Notes under the pieces: generated by a model | Told to the model about the DNA's origin: nothing | What the model saw: only the letters and a program-made list of their open reading frames with translations | Databases searched by the model: none | Shown: in pieces, positions 12,514-22,818 of the stretch | How positions within the stretch are numbered: position 1 is the stretch's first letter | How the letters are laid out: the number at the start of each line of letters is the position of its first letter | Assembly (NCBI RefSeq): GCF_910592395.1 | Contig: NC_088309.1 | Span: 11,286,501-11,350,500 of the forward strand | Source: Lineus longissimus | Taxonomy: Eukaryota; Nemertea; Pilidiophora; Heteronemertea; Lineidae | Direction of reading: 5' to 3' | Length of the DNA stretch: 64,000 bases | Made by a program: the position numbers and the translations under genes

Positions 12514-12798
12514 CTACAACTTCATGTCAGAGATACATGGAATACTGTCAGGAACAAACCTGATGAAAGAACTCTCATTGCTTACACCAATGTTCGCGTT
12601 GATACAGAGCTGGACGATCCCATCGATGCTCTTGTTTCAGGCAAATGTAATGAAGTGCTGTGCAAACGATCTGTTAGGCAAACATTTGTTCCAAATTGTA
12701 GCATAATATTTGTTCCAAATAGTGATTTACCGACATGCTTGAAGATCACCTGTTTGTATTTGACAATGCAATACTGCACAAATGTAATGTGATGTAAT
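12514..12798 (+). CDS. Possible terminal coding exon of an unidentified gene
   Basis: A good acceptor (TTTCTATTTGCAG ending at 12,513) is followed by an open frame to a stop after 12,792, reading LQLHVRDTWNTVRNKPDERT and continuing with charged, protein-like composition for about 45 residues (to DALVSGK). The rest looks like repeat-derived sequence: 12,670-12,780 is partly duplicated at 12,815-12,915. I do not recognise the protein, and no partner exon or donor is evident nearby. It could be a last exon of a gene whose other exons are off-window or were lost to the repeats, or chance. Confidence 0.25.
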
Positions 12799-14351
12799 GC
12801 AACGCTACAATTTGTCAGGCAAAATGTTTGTTCAAAATTGTGATTTATCAACATGTTTGAAGATCACCTGTATGTAGATCACCTGTATGTATTTGACAAT
12901 GCAATACTGCACATAATCTTTCACTGTGGCCCAGTGTGTTTTGCACCCTTGAAACTAATGTAATTTAAACTTTTCAAGCCTGAATGCTCTTGGGAGCGCC
13001 CTTCCTGTTCTCAAATAGTCTGTGAATCAAATAACAGCCACTTAAGTACATGTATGTTGATAACTTTATCATTTCATACAGTGTCATCTTCCTTTGCCCC
13101 ACATAGGCATATCTTTCATTATTTTCAATTATTTTTTATTTTTTAAAGATTTTTTGGCATTTTTGTTTTTTCTTCAGTGGTACATGTTGGTCATTATAGC
13201 TAGATTACAGGTAGGTTAGGCCTACAGGGTTACAGCATTAGTTTATTTCATGACTGGCAGTTAGTGCCGTCATCAGCAGCCACCTAGCGATAGGATTGAG
13301 ACTAGTGAGTGCAGTAGGTGTAGGCGCAACGTATCTAAGGTTAGGCACTCACTGGTCTTAATTATCTCCAGGAAGATGACACACCTGGGTAACCATGGCG
13401 AAGCTGCAATACAATCTTATCACTGGTTTTAAACTTGACCCCAGTTGTTTGCTATAATTGGGAAAAGTTTGTTATCAGATTTTAAAACTCAGAGGCTCAT
13501 GCCAGTGAGCATGTTGCGCGTTTTAATAGTAATAGTAGCTCGAATTGGGCACATGGCTTGAAAGGTTTAAAACATTGACCTGTGATAAAAAGGGTGAGTT
13601 TCTGGGAATGGCCTGCAAAGGCAATTGCATTTTCTCACCCATTTTTTCACAATCAAATATTGTTTATAAAATGTAAAATTTATGATGTAAATAATGAAGT
13701 AAAAATGTATAACATAATAAGAAAGTACTTCTTTGAAGTGGCCAGCCCCCCCCCCCCCCCCCACTATAAACTCACCCAGGAGCTGTCTTAACCTTAAATG
13801 TGGCAGCACCAGTGGGACATATCAGTCCGCTACCATCGTACGTGTTGGTCCCTACTGTAAACTCACCCAGGAGCTATCACCTCTTGATCATGTGAATCAA
13901 ATGCTAGTCTGGAGGTCTCAGAGCCCACTTTGTCCCCTCCAATAGATCTGAGACATGCCTTTTCCGAGGCCGGGAAGGATGTACGCTATCCTGATTCAAA
14001 TATTATTCATCATTTTCTTCGTTGGCCATCTTCTTAGGTGCCTGAGATAGTAAGTCAGGTGCCCGAGATGAAAAATAAACATCGTCACTGAAAAAAAAAC
14101 ACCATGTCCTTTCACTAAGACGAGAATATCGTCTAAATCGGATTCTGGGTCGTGTGAATAACTGTGATGTCTCAAATGGTCTGTGAGAGGTGTCTAAATG
14201 AACTCTTTGCGACCTCGATGTCAATCGTCAGAGATAACGCCCTAGTGGGAACAGGTTATGAAATTCGGCACGCGGCGACTTGTCGTAGCGGACAATTCCA
14301 GCGATTTTTGCAAAGCTACAAATCGCGTCAGTGGGTTCAGGCCAGCTGTGT
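12799..14351. other. Intergenic, mostly unique AT-rich sequence
   Basis: Contains a poly-C tract at about 13,745-13,762 and a short duplicated phrase beside it (ACTCACCCAGGAGCT at ~13,770 and ~13,860). No coding region, RNA gene or complete element recognised. Confidence 0.4.
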
Positions 14352-15790
14352 CTTTCTATACCCAAATCAAGCTGGCCCCATATTTCCAGCACCAAGTTTA
14401 CTCGGGTCTTACTCGAACTTACTCGGGTAAAGTGTCAAGCCAGCACTAAATTTCCAGCCCCATTTTTGGCGTTTTTGCGTTTACATTTTCGTCGAGTCAA
14501 AATGCAATCACCGACAGTAACCGACCTGAAAGGCATCTACTAAAAGTTAACTATAAGCCATTCTAACTAAAAGTTAACTATAACCTACCGGTTATACTAA
14601 TTCCCGACCTACCCCGACATTTACCGACTTGCGGAAAATGCTGCCAAAATATAGTGTATTAATCATCAGAATATTTATATTTGTACTGTTTACATAAATA
14701 TACAGCAAGTCTGTTAATTTCCAGACTTTTGAACGATGCTAAGTTGAGAAAATCAACTCCAATAATTACATCTATTTATCGACTGCAATTATTTTCTGCA
14801 GATCGGCAATCTTTGTTAGTTCTGGTTGTCGCTTCTTGTAAACTGTACATGCATATGCTCGTGTTCGGCCTTAATTTTTTTTCTTAACACCCCAAGCTCA
14901 AAAACCACTTGGAGATGGCACTTTTTCTGATTGTTCCTATCCCAGGTGTGACCAAAATTTTTAAAAAAATCTTTTTTAAGTAAAATTTCTAATTTTTTCT
15001 TACCACCCCAAGCTCAAAAACCACTTGGAGATGACACTTTTTCTGATTGTTCCTCGACCAAACCACATGGGTACGGTCGGGGGCGATGCCCTGCATAGCC
15101 TCATACCACTCTCGATCCTAGGTGTGACCAGATATTTTTCAAAAATCTTTGTTAAGTAAAATTTCTAATTTTTTCTTACCACCCCAAGCTCAAAAACCAC
15201 TTGGAGATGACACTTTTTCTGATTGTTCCTCGACCAAACCACATGTGTACGGTCGGGGACGATGCCCCACATAGCCTCTGACCACCAAATTTACTTTAAA
15301 AATATTTTGGAAAAATTCGGGTCACACCTAGGAACGAGAGTGGTATGAGGCTATGCGGGGCATCGTCCCCGACCGTACACATGTGGTCTGGTCGAGGAAC
15401 AATCGAAAAAAGTACCATCTCCAAGCTGCTTGTCTCCAGAAATGAACCCCTTACTGGTGCTGCCCTCCTGAAAATACTCGGGGAGCATAGAACTGAAATC
15501 AATATTTTATGAAAGATTGAATACTAGTCTATAATTCAAATCAATATTTTTCTTGATTACCTTTGTATTAACCCACGCCACCCCAGGGTCAACTTTTTGT
15601 TTTTATTCTTCAATAATTTGTACCGTTGTAGGTGTCACTGGTGTTGTGCCTACTAAAATGTAACGCAAAAACTCCAAAAATGGGGCTGGAAATTTAGTGC
15701 TAGCTTGACACTTTACTCGAGTAAGTTCGAGTAAGACCCGAGTAAACTTGGTGCTGGAAATATGGGGCTAGCTTGATTTGGGTATAGAAA
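14352..15790. mobile_element. Fold-back element with 130-bp inverted arms
   Basis: The arm at 14,352-14,481 (TTTCTATACCCAAATCAAGC...GTTTTTGCGTT) is the reverse complement, with a few mismatches, of 15,662-15,790. Arms contain smaller internal duplications (TTTCCAGC, ACTCGGGT). The ~1.2 kb between them has no transposase ORF and carries part of the ~180-bp repeat cluster. Consistent with a non-autonomous DNA transposon with long terminal inverted repeats; no target duplication was established. Confidence 0.65.
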
Positions 15791-16187
15791 TTTGGTGCTA
15801 GCTTGACACAAGCGTGGTATGAGGCTATGCGGGGCATCGTCCCCGACCGTACACATGTGGTCTGGTCGAGGAACAATCGAAAAAAGTGCCATCTCCAAGT
15901 GGTTTTTGAGCTTGGGTGGTGGGAAAAAAAATGGAAAATTTACTTTAAAAATATTTTTGAAAAATTCGGGTCACACCTAGGAACGAGAGTGGTATGAGGC
16001 TATGCGGGGCATCGTCCCCGACCGTACACATGTGGTCTGGTCGAGGAACAATCGAAAAAAGTGCCATCTCCAAGTGGTTTTTGAGCTTGGGTGGTGGGAA
16101 AAAAAATGGAAAATTTACTTTAAAAATATTTTTGAAAAATTCGGGTCACACCTAGGAACGAGAGTGGTATGAGGCTATGCGGGGCAT
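14885..16187. repeat. ~180-bp repeat cluster in direct and inverted orientation
   Basis: The unit contains GGTATGAGGCTATGCGGGGC, CCCGACCGTACACATGTGG, and a tract ending GGTCACACCTAGGAACGAGA. Plus-oriented copies lie at about 15,294-15,430, 15,808-15,985 and 15,986-16,187; inverted copies at about 14,885-14,990, 15,000-15,175 and 15,178-15,290. Head-to-head copies meet near 15,290, making a palindrome. The last plus copy ends abruptly at the tyrosine-recombinase element at 16,188. Confidence 0.8.
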
Positions 16188-16565
16188 CGTGACTTCATCG
16201 AAGAGTGTGCGAAATCCTTTTGTTCGGCCTCATTCAGCCTTTTGTCGCCTCCTTGGTCGGTCGACTGGCTTCCCCTCCTGTCCATTTTGCTTTTCTCCGA
16301 TTTTCGACCACAGTATTTTGTGTCTTTCCTCTCAGGCTTGCCTGAATCTCTCACGGCTCTTTATCTATCTTCCTTCGGGTCACCCTAGGGAGCTTCTTCG
16401 CTCGGCTAGGGGGGACGGCATCGTAGCAGACCATTGGGGGGCGTGCTCGAGCCAGAGATATGAGATATATATAACTGTCGCCTTGGGAGTCTTGCGTAGG
16501 CTCGCCAGTGAGCACAGTAGAGATGAATCGGGCGTTGCAGTTCCTCTCTGAACGCGCCGATAGGC

Positions 16566-17010
16566 GACTATATAGGGGAAGTCACGCTCGACTATTTTTT
16601 AGTCTGATTCGAACTCCAAAATTTTCTACAATTTTACATCGCCAAAGCCACACAGTGCACACATATATATTGGGCAAGCTTACGTCAGAGTCACCCAACG
16701 AGCTGTCAGTTCGCCCTTGCGTAATTTTAGAATTTTCGGGCGATTCCTAGCCATGCGGGCAAGAGCAAAATTTCTAAGCCGGCATTTGTGTCCCTTGTTT
16801 CGTAAGTACAAAGCCTGGAGTTCCTAAACCCATGTCAGATAACAAGGAATAGCGCCCTTGTTCAGCTCTTTACTTCCACAAGGGGTAACTTCCCTAGTGA
16901 TCTTTTTCACGTGGGTGGGGGGGGGGGGGGTTGAGAGCTTTCTGTCCTTCCTAAATGTAATCTCTATTTGTTTTGCAGAATCATTGCTTTAGAGCGTATA
17001 ACGTGCCAAC
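16566..17010 (+). promoter_or_regulatory. Predicted promoter, leader exon and 5' UTR intron of the recombinase gene
   Basis: A TATA-like GACTATATAGGGG lies at about 16,566-16,578. A strong donor (CGTAAGTAC, GT at 16,802) and acceptor (TTTGTTTTGCAG ending 16,978) define a 177-bp intron just upstream of the ATG at 17,011. The same TATA, donor and acceptor exist on the minus strand in the long copy (TATA near 22,420; donor near 22,185). A poly-G tract (16,918-16,930) lies in this intron. Splicing is predicted only from motifs. Confidence 0.5.
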
Positions 17011-17499
17011 ATGGGAACTAAAACGCCATTTGATCCGGTGTCAGCTTCGCGCTCTGCAAGGTTTTCGCCAAGCTGGGTAAACCTCAAGGGACAGAAAGCC
17101 CAACTCCCCGCCCAATTTTGCCCAAAATTTGAGGACGTTTTTTCCCGGCGGCTAAGCTTTGATGCAAATAGTATTGCGCTAAGAGACCCAGATAATTTCG
17201 TTGCCGGCCAGTTGCACGAGCATGCCAGTTCTTGGGATGAAATTCTTCCCCCTGACGACCCTATGTCGCAACAGTACAGCCACTGGCTACATAATGGAGT
17301 TGACATAGAGCCATTTTTTAAGCATTTCAAGGGAGATTTTAAAGGGCAAGCATTTGACTCTCAGCGCCCGCCTTCTGAGTCGTTCCAAAATTCGCCCTCC
17401 TGTGCTAAATTTGCAAGCTTTATTGCGTCAGAGTTGGAACAAAGTATAAAGCCATCTTTAGAGAATGCGGTAGAGGTACTTCCTATTGTGACATCCTAG
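17011..17499 (+). pseudogene. N-terminal ORF of the tyrosine-recombinase element (plus copy)
   Basis: 162 codons starting MGTKTPFDPVSASRSARFSP and ending at TAG. Differs at one residue (F/V) from the minus copy at 21,490-21,978. No domain recognised; by position it is the N-terminal region before the recombinase core. The coding signal continues after the stop in another frame (GAGNPAASPLVKSYIKHI...), and the same break is present in the other copy. Confidence 0.6.
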
Positions 17500-17819
17500 G
17501 CGCGGGAAACCCGGCGGCATCTCCGCTCGTTAAATCGTACATAAAACATATAGCAGGGGAGCAAGCAAGAGCTCAGGTTGTTCCCACTCAGGCCAAGCCC
17601 ATGTTTCTCTCAAAAATTATCAAAATTGCCGCCTATATTGATAATCAAATAACTCTTAGTAACCTGTCGCCAAGGCAACGTTTCGCTCTACATAGAGATC
17701 AAGCTTATTTCAAACTTCAATTCCTTGCGGGAGATCGTGCCAGTGATTTAGGCAGAGTCGCAAGCCAACTTAGACAACTCGGGTGTGGCGATATCGCACT
17801 CCTTCACAAAAGCGATTAG
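17499..17819 (+). pseudogene. Tyrosine recombinase core, N-terminal part (plus copy, truncated)
   Basis: Open frame including MFLSKIIKIAAYIDNQ and KLQFLAGDRASDLGRVASQ. The GDRASD segment fits the first catalytic arginine region of eukaryotic tyrosine recombinases. Compared with the minus copy it lacks about 18 bp near 17,775 and ~9 bp near 17,860, and the second catalytic block is absent. It is therefore a dead fragment. Confidence 0.7.
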
Positions 17820-18376
17820 GGGGCTACCGGCGTTTGCAACACTTTCACGGTTACACGCTGTTCTACCTGCCCGATTGCGGGTCTTGACCGTTATGTAAGC
17901 TGGGCTCGTTCATGGGCGGTGGATCTCTCGTTAGGTTATACATATATAAACTGGTAGTTGACCACGGAAATTTTTTGATAATCGACAAATTAGACAGACT
18001 TTGATATTTCCACTCTTTTCAGCCAACTGGCAGAAAAACTCAAAACACGCCCCCTATTACCCAATTAGCAAAATTCGAAATTAATTTTGTCATCAAATAA
18101 TTTCTTTATATCGGTAGACTTGCCACAGCAAATATTTTTCAAAACCTCTCCAAATATGTACTTGAGAGTTAAAAACATGCACTCGTCTAATTGATAGGCC
18201 TGGTTCATACATTAGAAATAGCGTCGTTAGCTTTCTGGAGACGTTTGCTTTGCCCACCCACCCACCCCAGTTCTCCGTCCTTTCGCTTTTCTGCTTTTGC
18301 AGATGTCGTGCTCAGTTCCTCCCAATACTCTTCCTCATGAGCACACGATTGGATGGAGTCACGTGGGGTGCTATCA

Positions 18377-19490
18377 GGACAGAGACGGTCTAAACTGTAT
18401 CAGGCAATGGGCATGAAGAAAGGCTTCCGTCTCCAGTACAGAAGACAGTTCTCTGGTCCTTGGTTGTGTTGAGGACAGAGACGGGCTAAACTGTATCAGA
18501 CTCAGGGCATGAAGGCAGGCTTCCATCGTGAGGAGAGTAGACAGTTCTCTGGTCCTTGGTTGTGTTTAGGACAGAGACGGGCTAAACTGTGACAGGCTAA
18601 ACTGTATCAGGATCTGGGCATGAAGGCAGGCTCAGGGCGTGAAGACAGGCTTCCTACTAGTCTCCTGTAACGAAGAATGTTCTCTGGTCCTTGGTTGTGT
18701 TGAGGAAAGTGACGGGCTAAACTGCATCAGGATCAGGCTGAACTGATCCTGATAAGACAGGCTTCCGTCTAGTTTCCAGTACAGAAGAATGTTCTCTGGT
18801 CCTTGGTTGTTTTTGAGGACCGAGACGGGCTAAACTGTATCAGACTCAGGGCATGAAGGCAGGCTTCCATCGTGAGGAGAGTACGACAGATCTCTGGTCC
18901 TAGGTTGTGTTGAGGACAGAGACGGGCTAAACTGTATCAGACTCATTGCATGAAGGCAGGCTTCCGTCGTGAGGACAGTAGACAGTTCTCTGGTCCTTGG
19001 TTGTGTTAAGGACAGAGACGGGCTAAACTGTATCAGGCTCAGGGCATAAAGACAGGCTTCAGTCTCGAGGACAGAGGACAGTTATTTGGTCTTTGGTTGT
19101 GTTGAGGACAAAGACGGGCTAAACGTTCTGTATCAGGCTCAGGGCATGAAGACAGGCTTCCATCTAGTATCCAGTACAGAAGAATGTTCTCTGGTCCTTG
19201 GTTGTGTTGAGGACAGTGACGGGCTAAACTGTATCAGGATCTGGGCATGAAGATATGCTTCTGTATCGAGGACAGAAGACAGTTCACAGCTCCTTGGTTG
19301 AGTTGAGGACAGAGACGGGCTAAACTGTATCAGGCTCAGGCATGAAGACAGGCTTCCGTCTCCAGTACAGAAGACAGTTCTCTGGTCCTTGGTTGTGTTG
19401 AGGACAGAGACGGGCTAAACTGTATCAGACTCAGGGCATGAAGGCAGGCTTCCGTCGTGAGGACAGTAGACAGTTCTCTGGTCCTTGGTT
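18377..19490. repeat. ~96-bp minisatellite, left part
   Basis: The core GTTGTGTTGAGGACAGAGAC, then GGGCTAAACTGTATCAGGCT, recurs at spacings of 95-134 bp, mostly 96. The array is interrupted at 19,490/19,491 inside a unit (after GGTCCTTGGTT) by the paired tyrosine-recombinase elements and resumes at 22,819 (GTGTTAAGGACAG). Confidence 0.9.
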
Positions 19491-20173
19491 TGATAGCACC
19501 CCACGTGACTCCATCCAATCGTGTGCTCATGAGGAAGAGAACTGGGAGGAACTGAGCACGACATCTGCAAAAGCAGAAAAGCGAAAGGACGGAGAACTAG
19601 GGTGGGTGGGTGGGCAAAGCAAACGTCTCAAGAAAGCTGACGACGCTATTTCTAATGTAGGCCTATCAATTAGACGAGTGCATGTTTTTAACTCTCAAGT
19701 ACATATTTGGAGAGGTTTTGAAAAAATATTTGCTGTGGCAAGTCTACAGATATAAAGAAATTATTTGATGAAAAAATTAATTTCGAATTTTGCTAATTGG
19801 GTAATAGGGGGCGTGTTTTGAGTTTTTCTGCCAGTTGGCTGAAGTGTGGAAATATCAAAGTCTGTCTAATTTGTCGATTATCAAAAAAAAAATTCCCGTG
19901 GTCAACTACCAGTTTATTTTTCACCATTTACTTGCCCGACTCTCCGGAATAACATAATCTAAATTTCAGATTCACAACCCCACGCAGTATTTGATGCGTC
20001 GCGGTCAAACATTGACAATTTAACTGCATAAAGGCTTAAAAAATCAATTGTGGTCTTGTCTCCTCGAACGGGACAGCTGGGGAGCAGCCATTCTCCTCCC
20101 CTCTCGGGGCAAAAGGCTGAATGAGGCCGAACAAAAGGATTTCGCACACTCGTCGATGAAGTCACGTGGGGTG
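19491..20173 (-). mobile_element. Short non-autonomous derivative of the tyrosine-recombinase element
   Basis: 683 bp with both family termini: TGATAGCACCCCACGTGACT on the left (plus strand) and GAAGTCACGTGGGGTG on the right. Between the ends is a ~400-bp segment (about 19,659-20,064) also found alone at 48,034-48,432, so the short element is a mosaic. No recombinase coding. It abuts the long copy head-to-tail with no spacer. Confidence 0.75.
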
Positions 20174-20627
20174 TGATAGCACCCCACGTGACTCCATCCA
20201 ATCGTGTGCTCATGAGGAAGAGTATTGGGAGGAACTGAGCACGACATTCCTTCAATTTCGAATGCGCCAGGCAAAATCTCGCTCATTCCTATTCCAACAC
20301 TCCCACCACTCCCAAAACTCCTATAACTTCTCCAACGCGTGAAAGAAAATTATACAAGGCGGATATATCTTATACAGAGATACTTTTATTCCTTTGAACC
20401 AAGAGTACATATTGTATATACGTGACATACGGCTACAGAAACGGGAGTTAACATGATGCAAACGCAAAACGTATTATTACCGAAATCACTTTAGTGAGAA
20501 TGATGATAGAAGCTAGCTGAGGGTTTTGGTTTAGGGGCCTGCGATTACCGTGATATAGAAGTCCTCGTTGTGAACATGTATGCATGCATATCATTGAATT
20601 AATGAACTAATGTAATTGAATGAGCTC

Positions 20628-21120
20628 TTACAATCGTATTTTGTGCTGAATCAGATTTGCGTGAAAATTATATAGCGCTGGCGGCACACTTGAGGAGCTA
20701 GCCAAACTAGGGGCAACGGCGATAGCTCGCTTCAACGAGCCTTCCCTAGTGTAATAAGCATAAGATTTTCTTGTCGACCAACCCACGTGCCTCATCGTGT
20801 CGGTGGCGATCGTGTCGGTGGCGTTACTTTCACGAGGGTGAAGAGGTTGCTGCGCATCAGAAAGTGCTAGGGTGATAGAGCAACCCGCTCTTATGCTGTA
20901 AGGGGTCTCACCCTGGTATATGCTGAGGGTACGTAGGTAATGGATCAGGCGATGATACATAGTAGTGTATGATACGGGTTTATTTAAGACGGTACCATTT
21001 TCCGATACCACTCTAAAGAGATAACCTAAGGAGAGATCCACCGCCCATGAACGAGCCCAGCTTACATAACGGTCAAGACCCGCAATCGGGCAGGTAGCAA
21101 CATCGGCACAGCGTGTAACC
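20628..21120 (-). pseudogene. Tyrosine recombinase, C-terminal catalytic part (minus copy)
   Basis: Reads CPIAGLDRYVSWARSW..., then TPYSIRAGCSITLALSDA, MRHVGWSTRKSYAYYTREGS. This is the second catalytic Arg block (Y-x-x-R in place of the common H-x-x-R), the H-x-G-W motif, and the nucleophilic Tyr. A 15-bp in-frame tandem duplication gives ATDTIATDT between R and H. The ATG-initiated ORF is 20,628-21,041 but the homologous frame starts further upstream. Domain identity is secure; activity is doubtful because two frameshifts separate it from the N-terminal part. Confidence 0.8.
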
Positions 21121-21490
21121 GTGAAAGTGTTGCAAACGCCGGTAGCCCCCTAATCGCTTTTGTGAAGGAGTGCGATATCGCCACACCCGAGTTGTCCGTG
21201 AATCGCCGCACACCTCTAAGTTGGCTTGCGACTCTGCCTAAATCACTGGCACGATCTCCCGCAAAGAATTGAAGTTTGAAATAAGCTTGATCTCTATGTA
21301 GAGCGAAACGTTGCCTTGGCGACAGGTTACTACGAGTTATTTGATCATCAATATAGGCGGCAATTTTGATAATTTTTGAGAGAAACATGGGCTTGGCCTG
21401 AGTGGGAACAACCTGAGCTCTTGCTTGCTCCCCTGCTATATGTTTTATGTACGATTTAACGAGCGGAGATGCCGCCGGGTTTCCCGCGCC
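21062..21490 (-). pseudogene. Tyrosine recombinase core, N-terminal part (minus copy)
   Basis: The frame carries GAGNPAASPLVKSYIKHI, MFLSKIIKIAAYIDDQ, FFAGDRASDLGRV and SGVAISHSFTKAIRG. GDRASD fits the first catalytic Arg block. The frame is lost near 21,130 and the coding signal resumes in the next ORF. Confidence 0.75.
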
Positions 21491-21978
21491 TAGGATGTCA
21501 CAATAGGAAGTACCTCTACCGCATTCTCTAAAGATGGCTTTATACTTTGTTCCAACTCTGATGCAATAAAGCTTGCAAATTTAGCACAGGAGGGCGAATT
21601 TTGGACCGACTCAGAAGGCGGGCGCTGAGAGTCAAATGCTTGCCCTTTAAAATCTCCCTTGAAATGCTTAAAAAATGGCTCTATGTCAACTCCATTATGT
21701 AGCCAGTGGCTGTACTGTTGCGACATAGGGTCGTCAGGGGGAAGAATTTCATCCCAAGAACTGGCATGCTCGTGCAACTGGCCGGCAACGAAATTATCTG
21801 GGTCTCTTAGCGCAATACTATTTGCATCAAAGCTTAGCCGCCGGGAAAAAACGTCCTCAAATTTTGGGCAAAATTGGGCGGGGAGTTGGGCTTTCTGTCC
21901 CTTGAGGTTTACCCAGCTTGGCGAAAACCTTGCAGAGCGCGAAGCTGACACCGGATCAAATGGCGTTTTAGTTCCCAT
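21490..21978 (-). pseudogene. N-terminal ORF of the tyrosine-recombinase element (minus copy)
   Basis: 162 codons, MGTKTPFDPVSASRSARFSP..., nearly identical to 17,011-17,499. It has the same terminal TAG, followed by continued coding signal in another frame. Both copies inherited this break from a common source, or a frameshift or splice joins the frames. Confidence 0.6.
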
Positions 21979-22818
21979 GTTGGCACGTTATACGCTCTAA
22001 AGCGTTGATTCTGCAAAACAAATAGAGATTACATTTAGGAAGGACAGAAAGCGCTCAACCCCCCCCCCCCCCCCCACCCACGTGAAAAAGATCACTAGGG
22101 AATTTACCCCGGGTGGAAGTAAAGAGCTAAACAAGGGCGCTATTCCTTGTTATCTGACATGGGTTTAGGAACTCCAGGCTTTGTACTTACGAAACAAGGG
22201 ACACAAATGCCGGCTTAGAAATTTTGCTCTTGCCCGCATGGCTGGGAATCGCCCGAAAATTCTAAAATTACGCCGAGGGCGAACTGACAGCTCGTAGGGT
22301 GACTCTGACGTAAGCTTGCCCAATATATATGTGTGCAATGTCTGGCTATGGCGATGTAAAATTGTAGAAAATTTTAGAGTTCGAATCAGACTAAAAAATA
22401 GTCGAGCGTGACTTCCCCTATATAATCGCCTATCGGCGCGTTCAGAGAGGAACTGCAACGCCCGATTTATCTCCACTGTGCTCACTGGCGAGCCTACGCA
22501 AGACTCCCAAGGCGACAGTTACATATATATATCTCATATCTCTGGCTCGAGCACGCCCCCCAATGGTCTGCTACGATGCCGCCCCCCCCTAGCCGAGCGA
22601 AGAAGCTCCCTAGGGTGACCCGAAGAAAGATAGATAAAGAGCCGTGTGAGATTCAGGCAAGCCTGAGAGGAAAGACACAAAATACTGTGGTCGAAAATCG
22701 GAGAAAAGCAAAAAGCGACAGGAGGGGAAGCCAGTCGACCGACCAAGGAGGCGACAAAAGGCTGAATGAGGCCGAACAAAAGGATTTCGCACACTCGTCG
22801 ATGAAGTCACGTGGGGTG

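Larger units (their letters stand above)
16188..18376 (+). mobile_element. Tyrosine-recombinase (Crypton-like) element, chimeric deleted copy
   Basis: From CGTGACTTCATCG at 16,188 to the right terminus GTCACGTGGGGTGCTATCA at 18,376. The left ~1.75 kb (to about 17,940) is nearly identical to the reverse complement of 21,040-22,810. The right ~430 bp instead matches the reverse complement of the short element (19,491-19,930). The C-terminal half of the recombinase is missing across this junction. The left end lacks the first ~10 bp (CACCCCACGT) and abuts the ~180-bp repeat cluster; the right end abuts the ~96-bp minisatellite. Confidence 0.75.
20174..22818 (-). mobile_element. Tyrosine-recombinase (Crypton-like) element, long copy
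   Basis: 2,645 bp on the minus strand, from CACCCCACGTGACTTCATCG (near 22,818) to GTCACGTGGGGTGCTATCA (at 20,174). The ends form an imperfect inverted repeat (CACCCCACGTGACTYCATC). It encodes a tyrosine recombinase in three consecutive frames. It sits, with the short copy, precisely inside a minisatellite unit and shows no target-site duplication, as expected of recombinase integration. Cryptons are usually described without terminal inverted repeats, so family placement is tentative. Confidence 0.75.

Noticed and set aside
16508-16750. Small ORF MSTVEMNRALQFL conserved in both recombinase copies
   Set aside because: The copies are recent duplicates so conservation is uninformative, and the ORF overlaps the predicted TATA box and leader.
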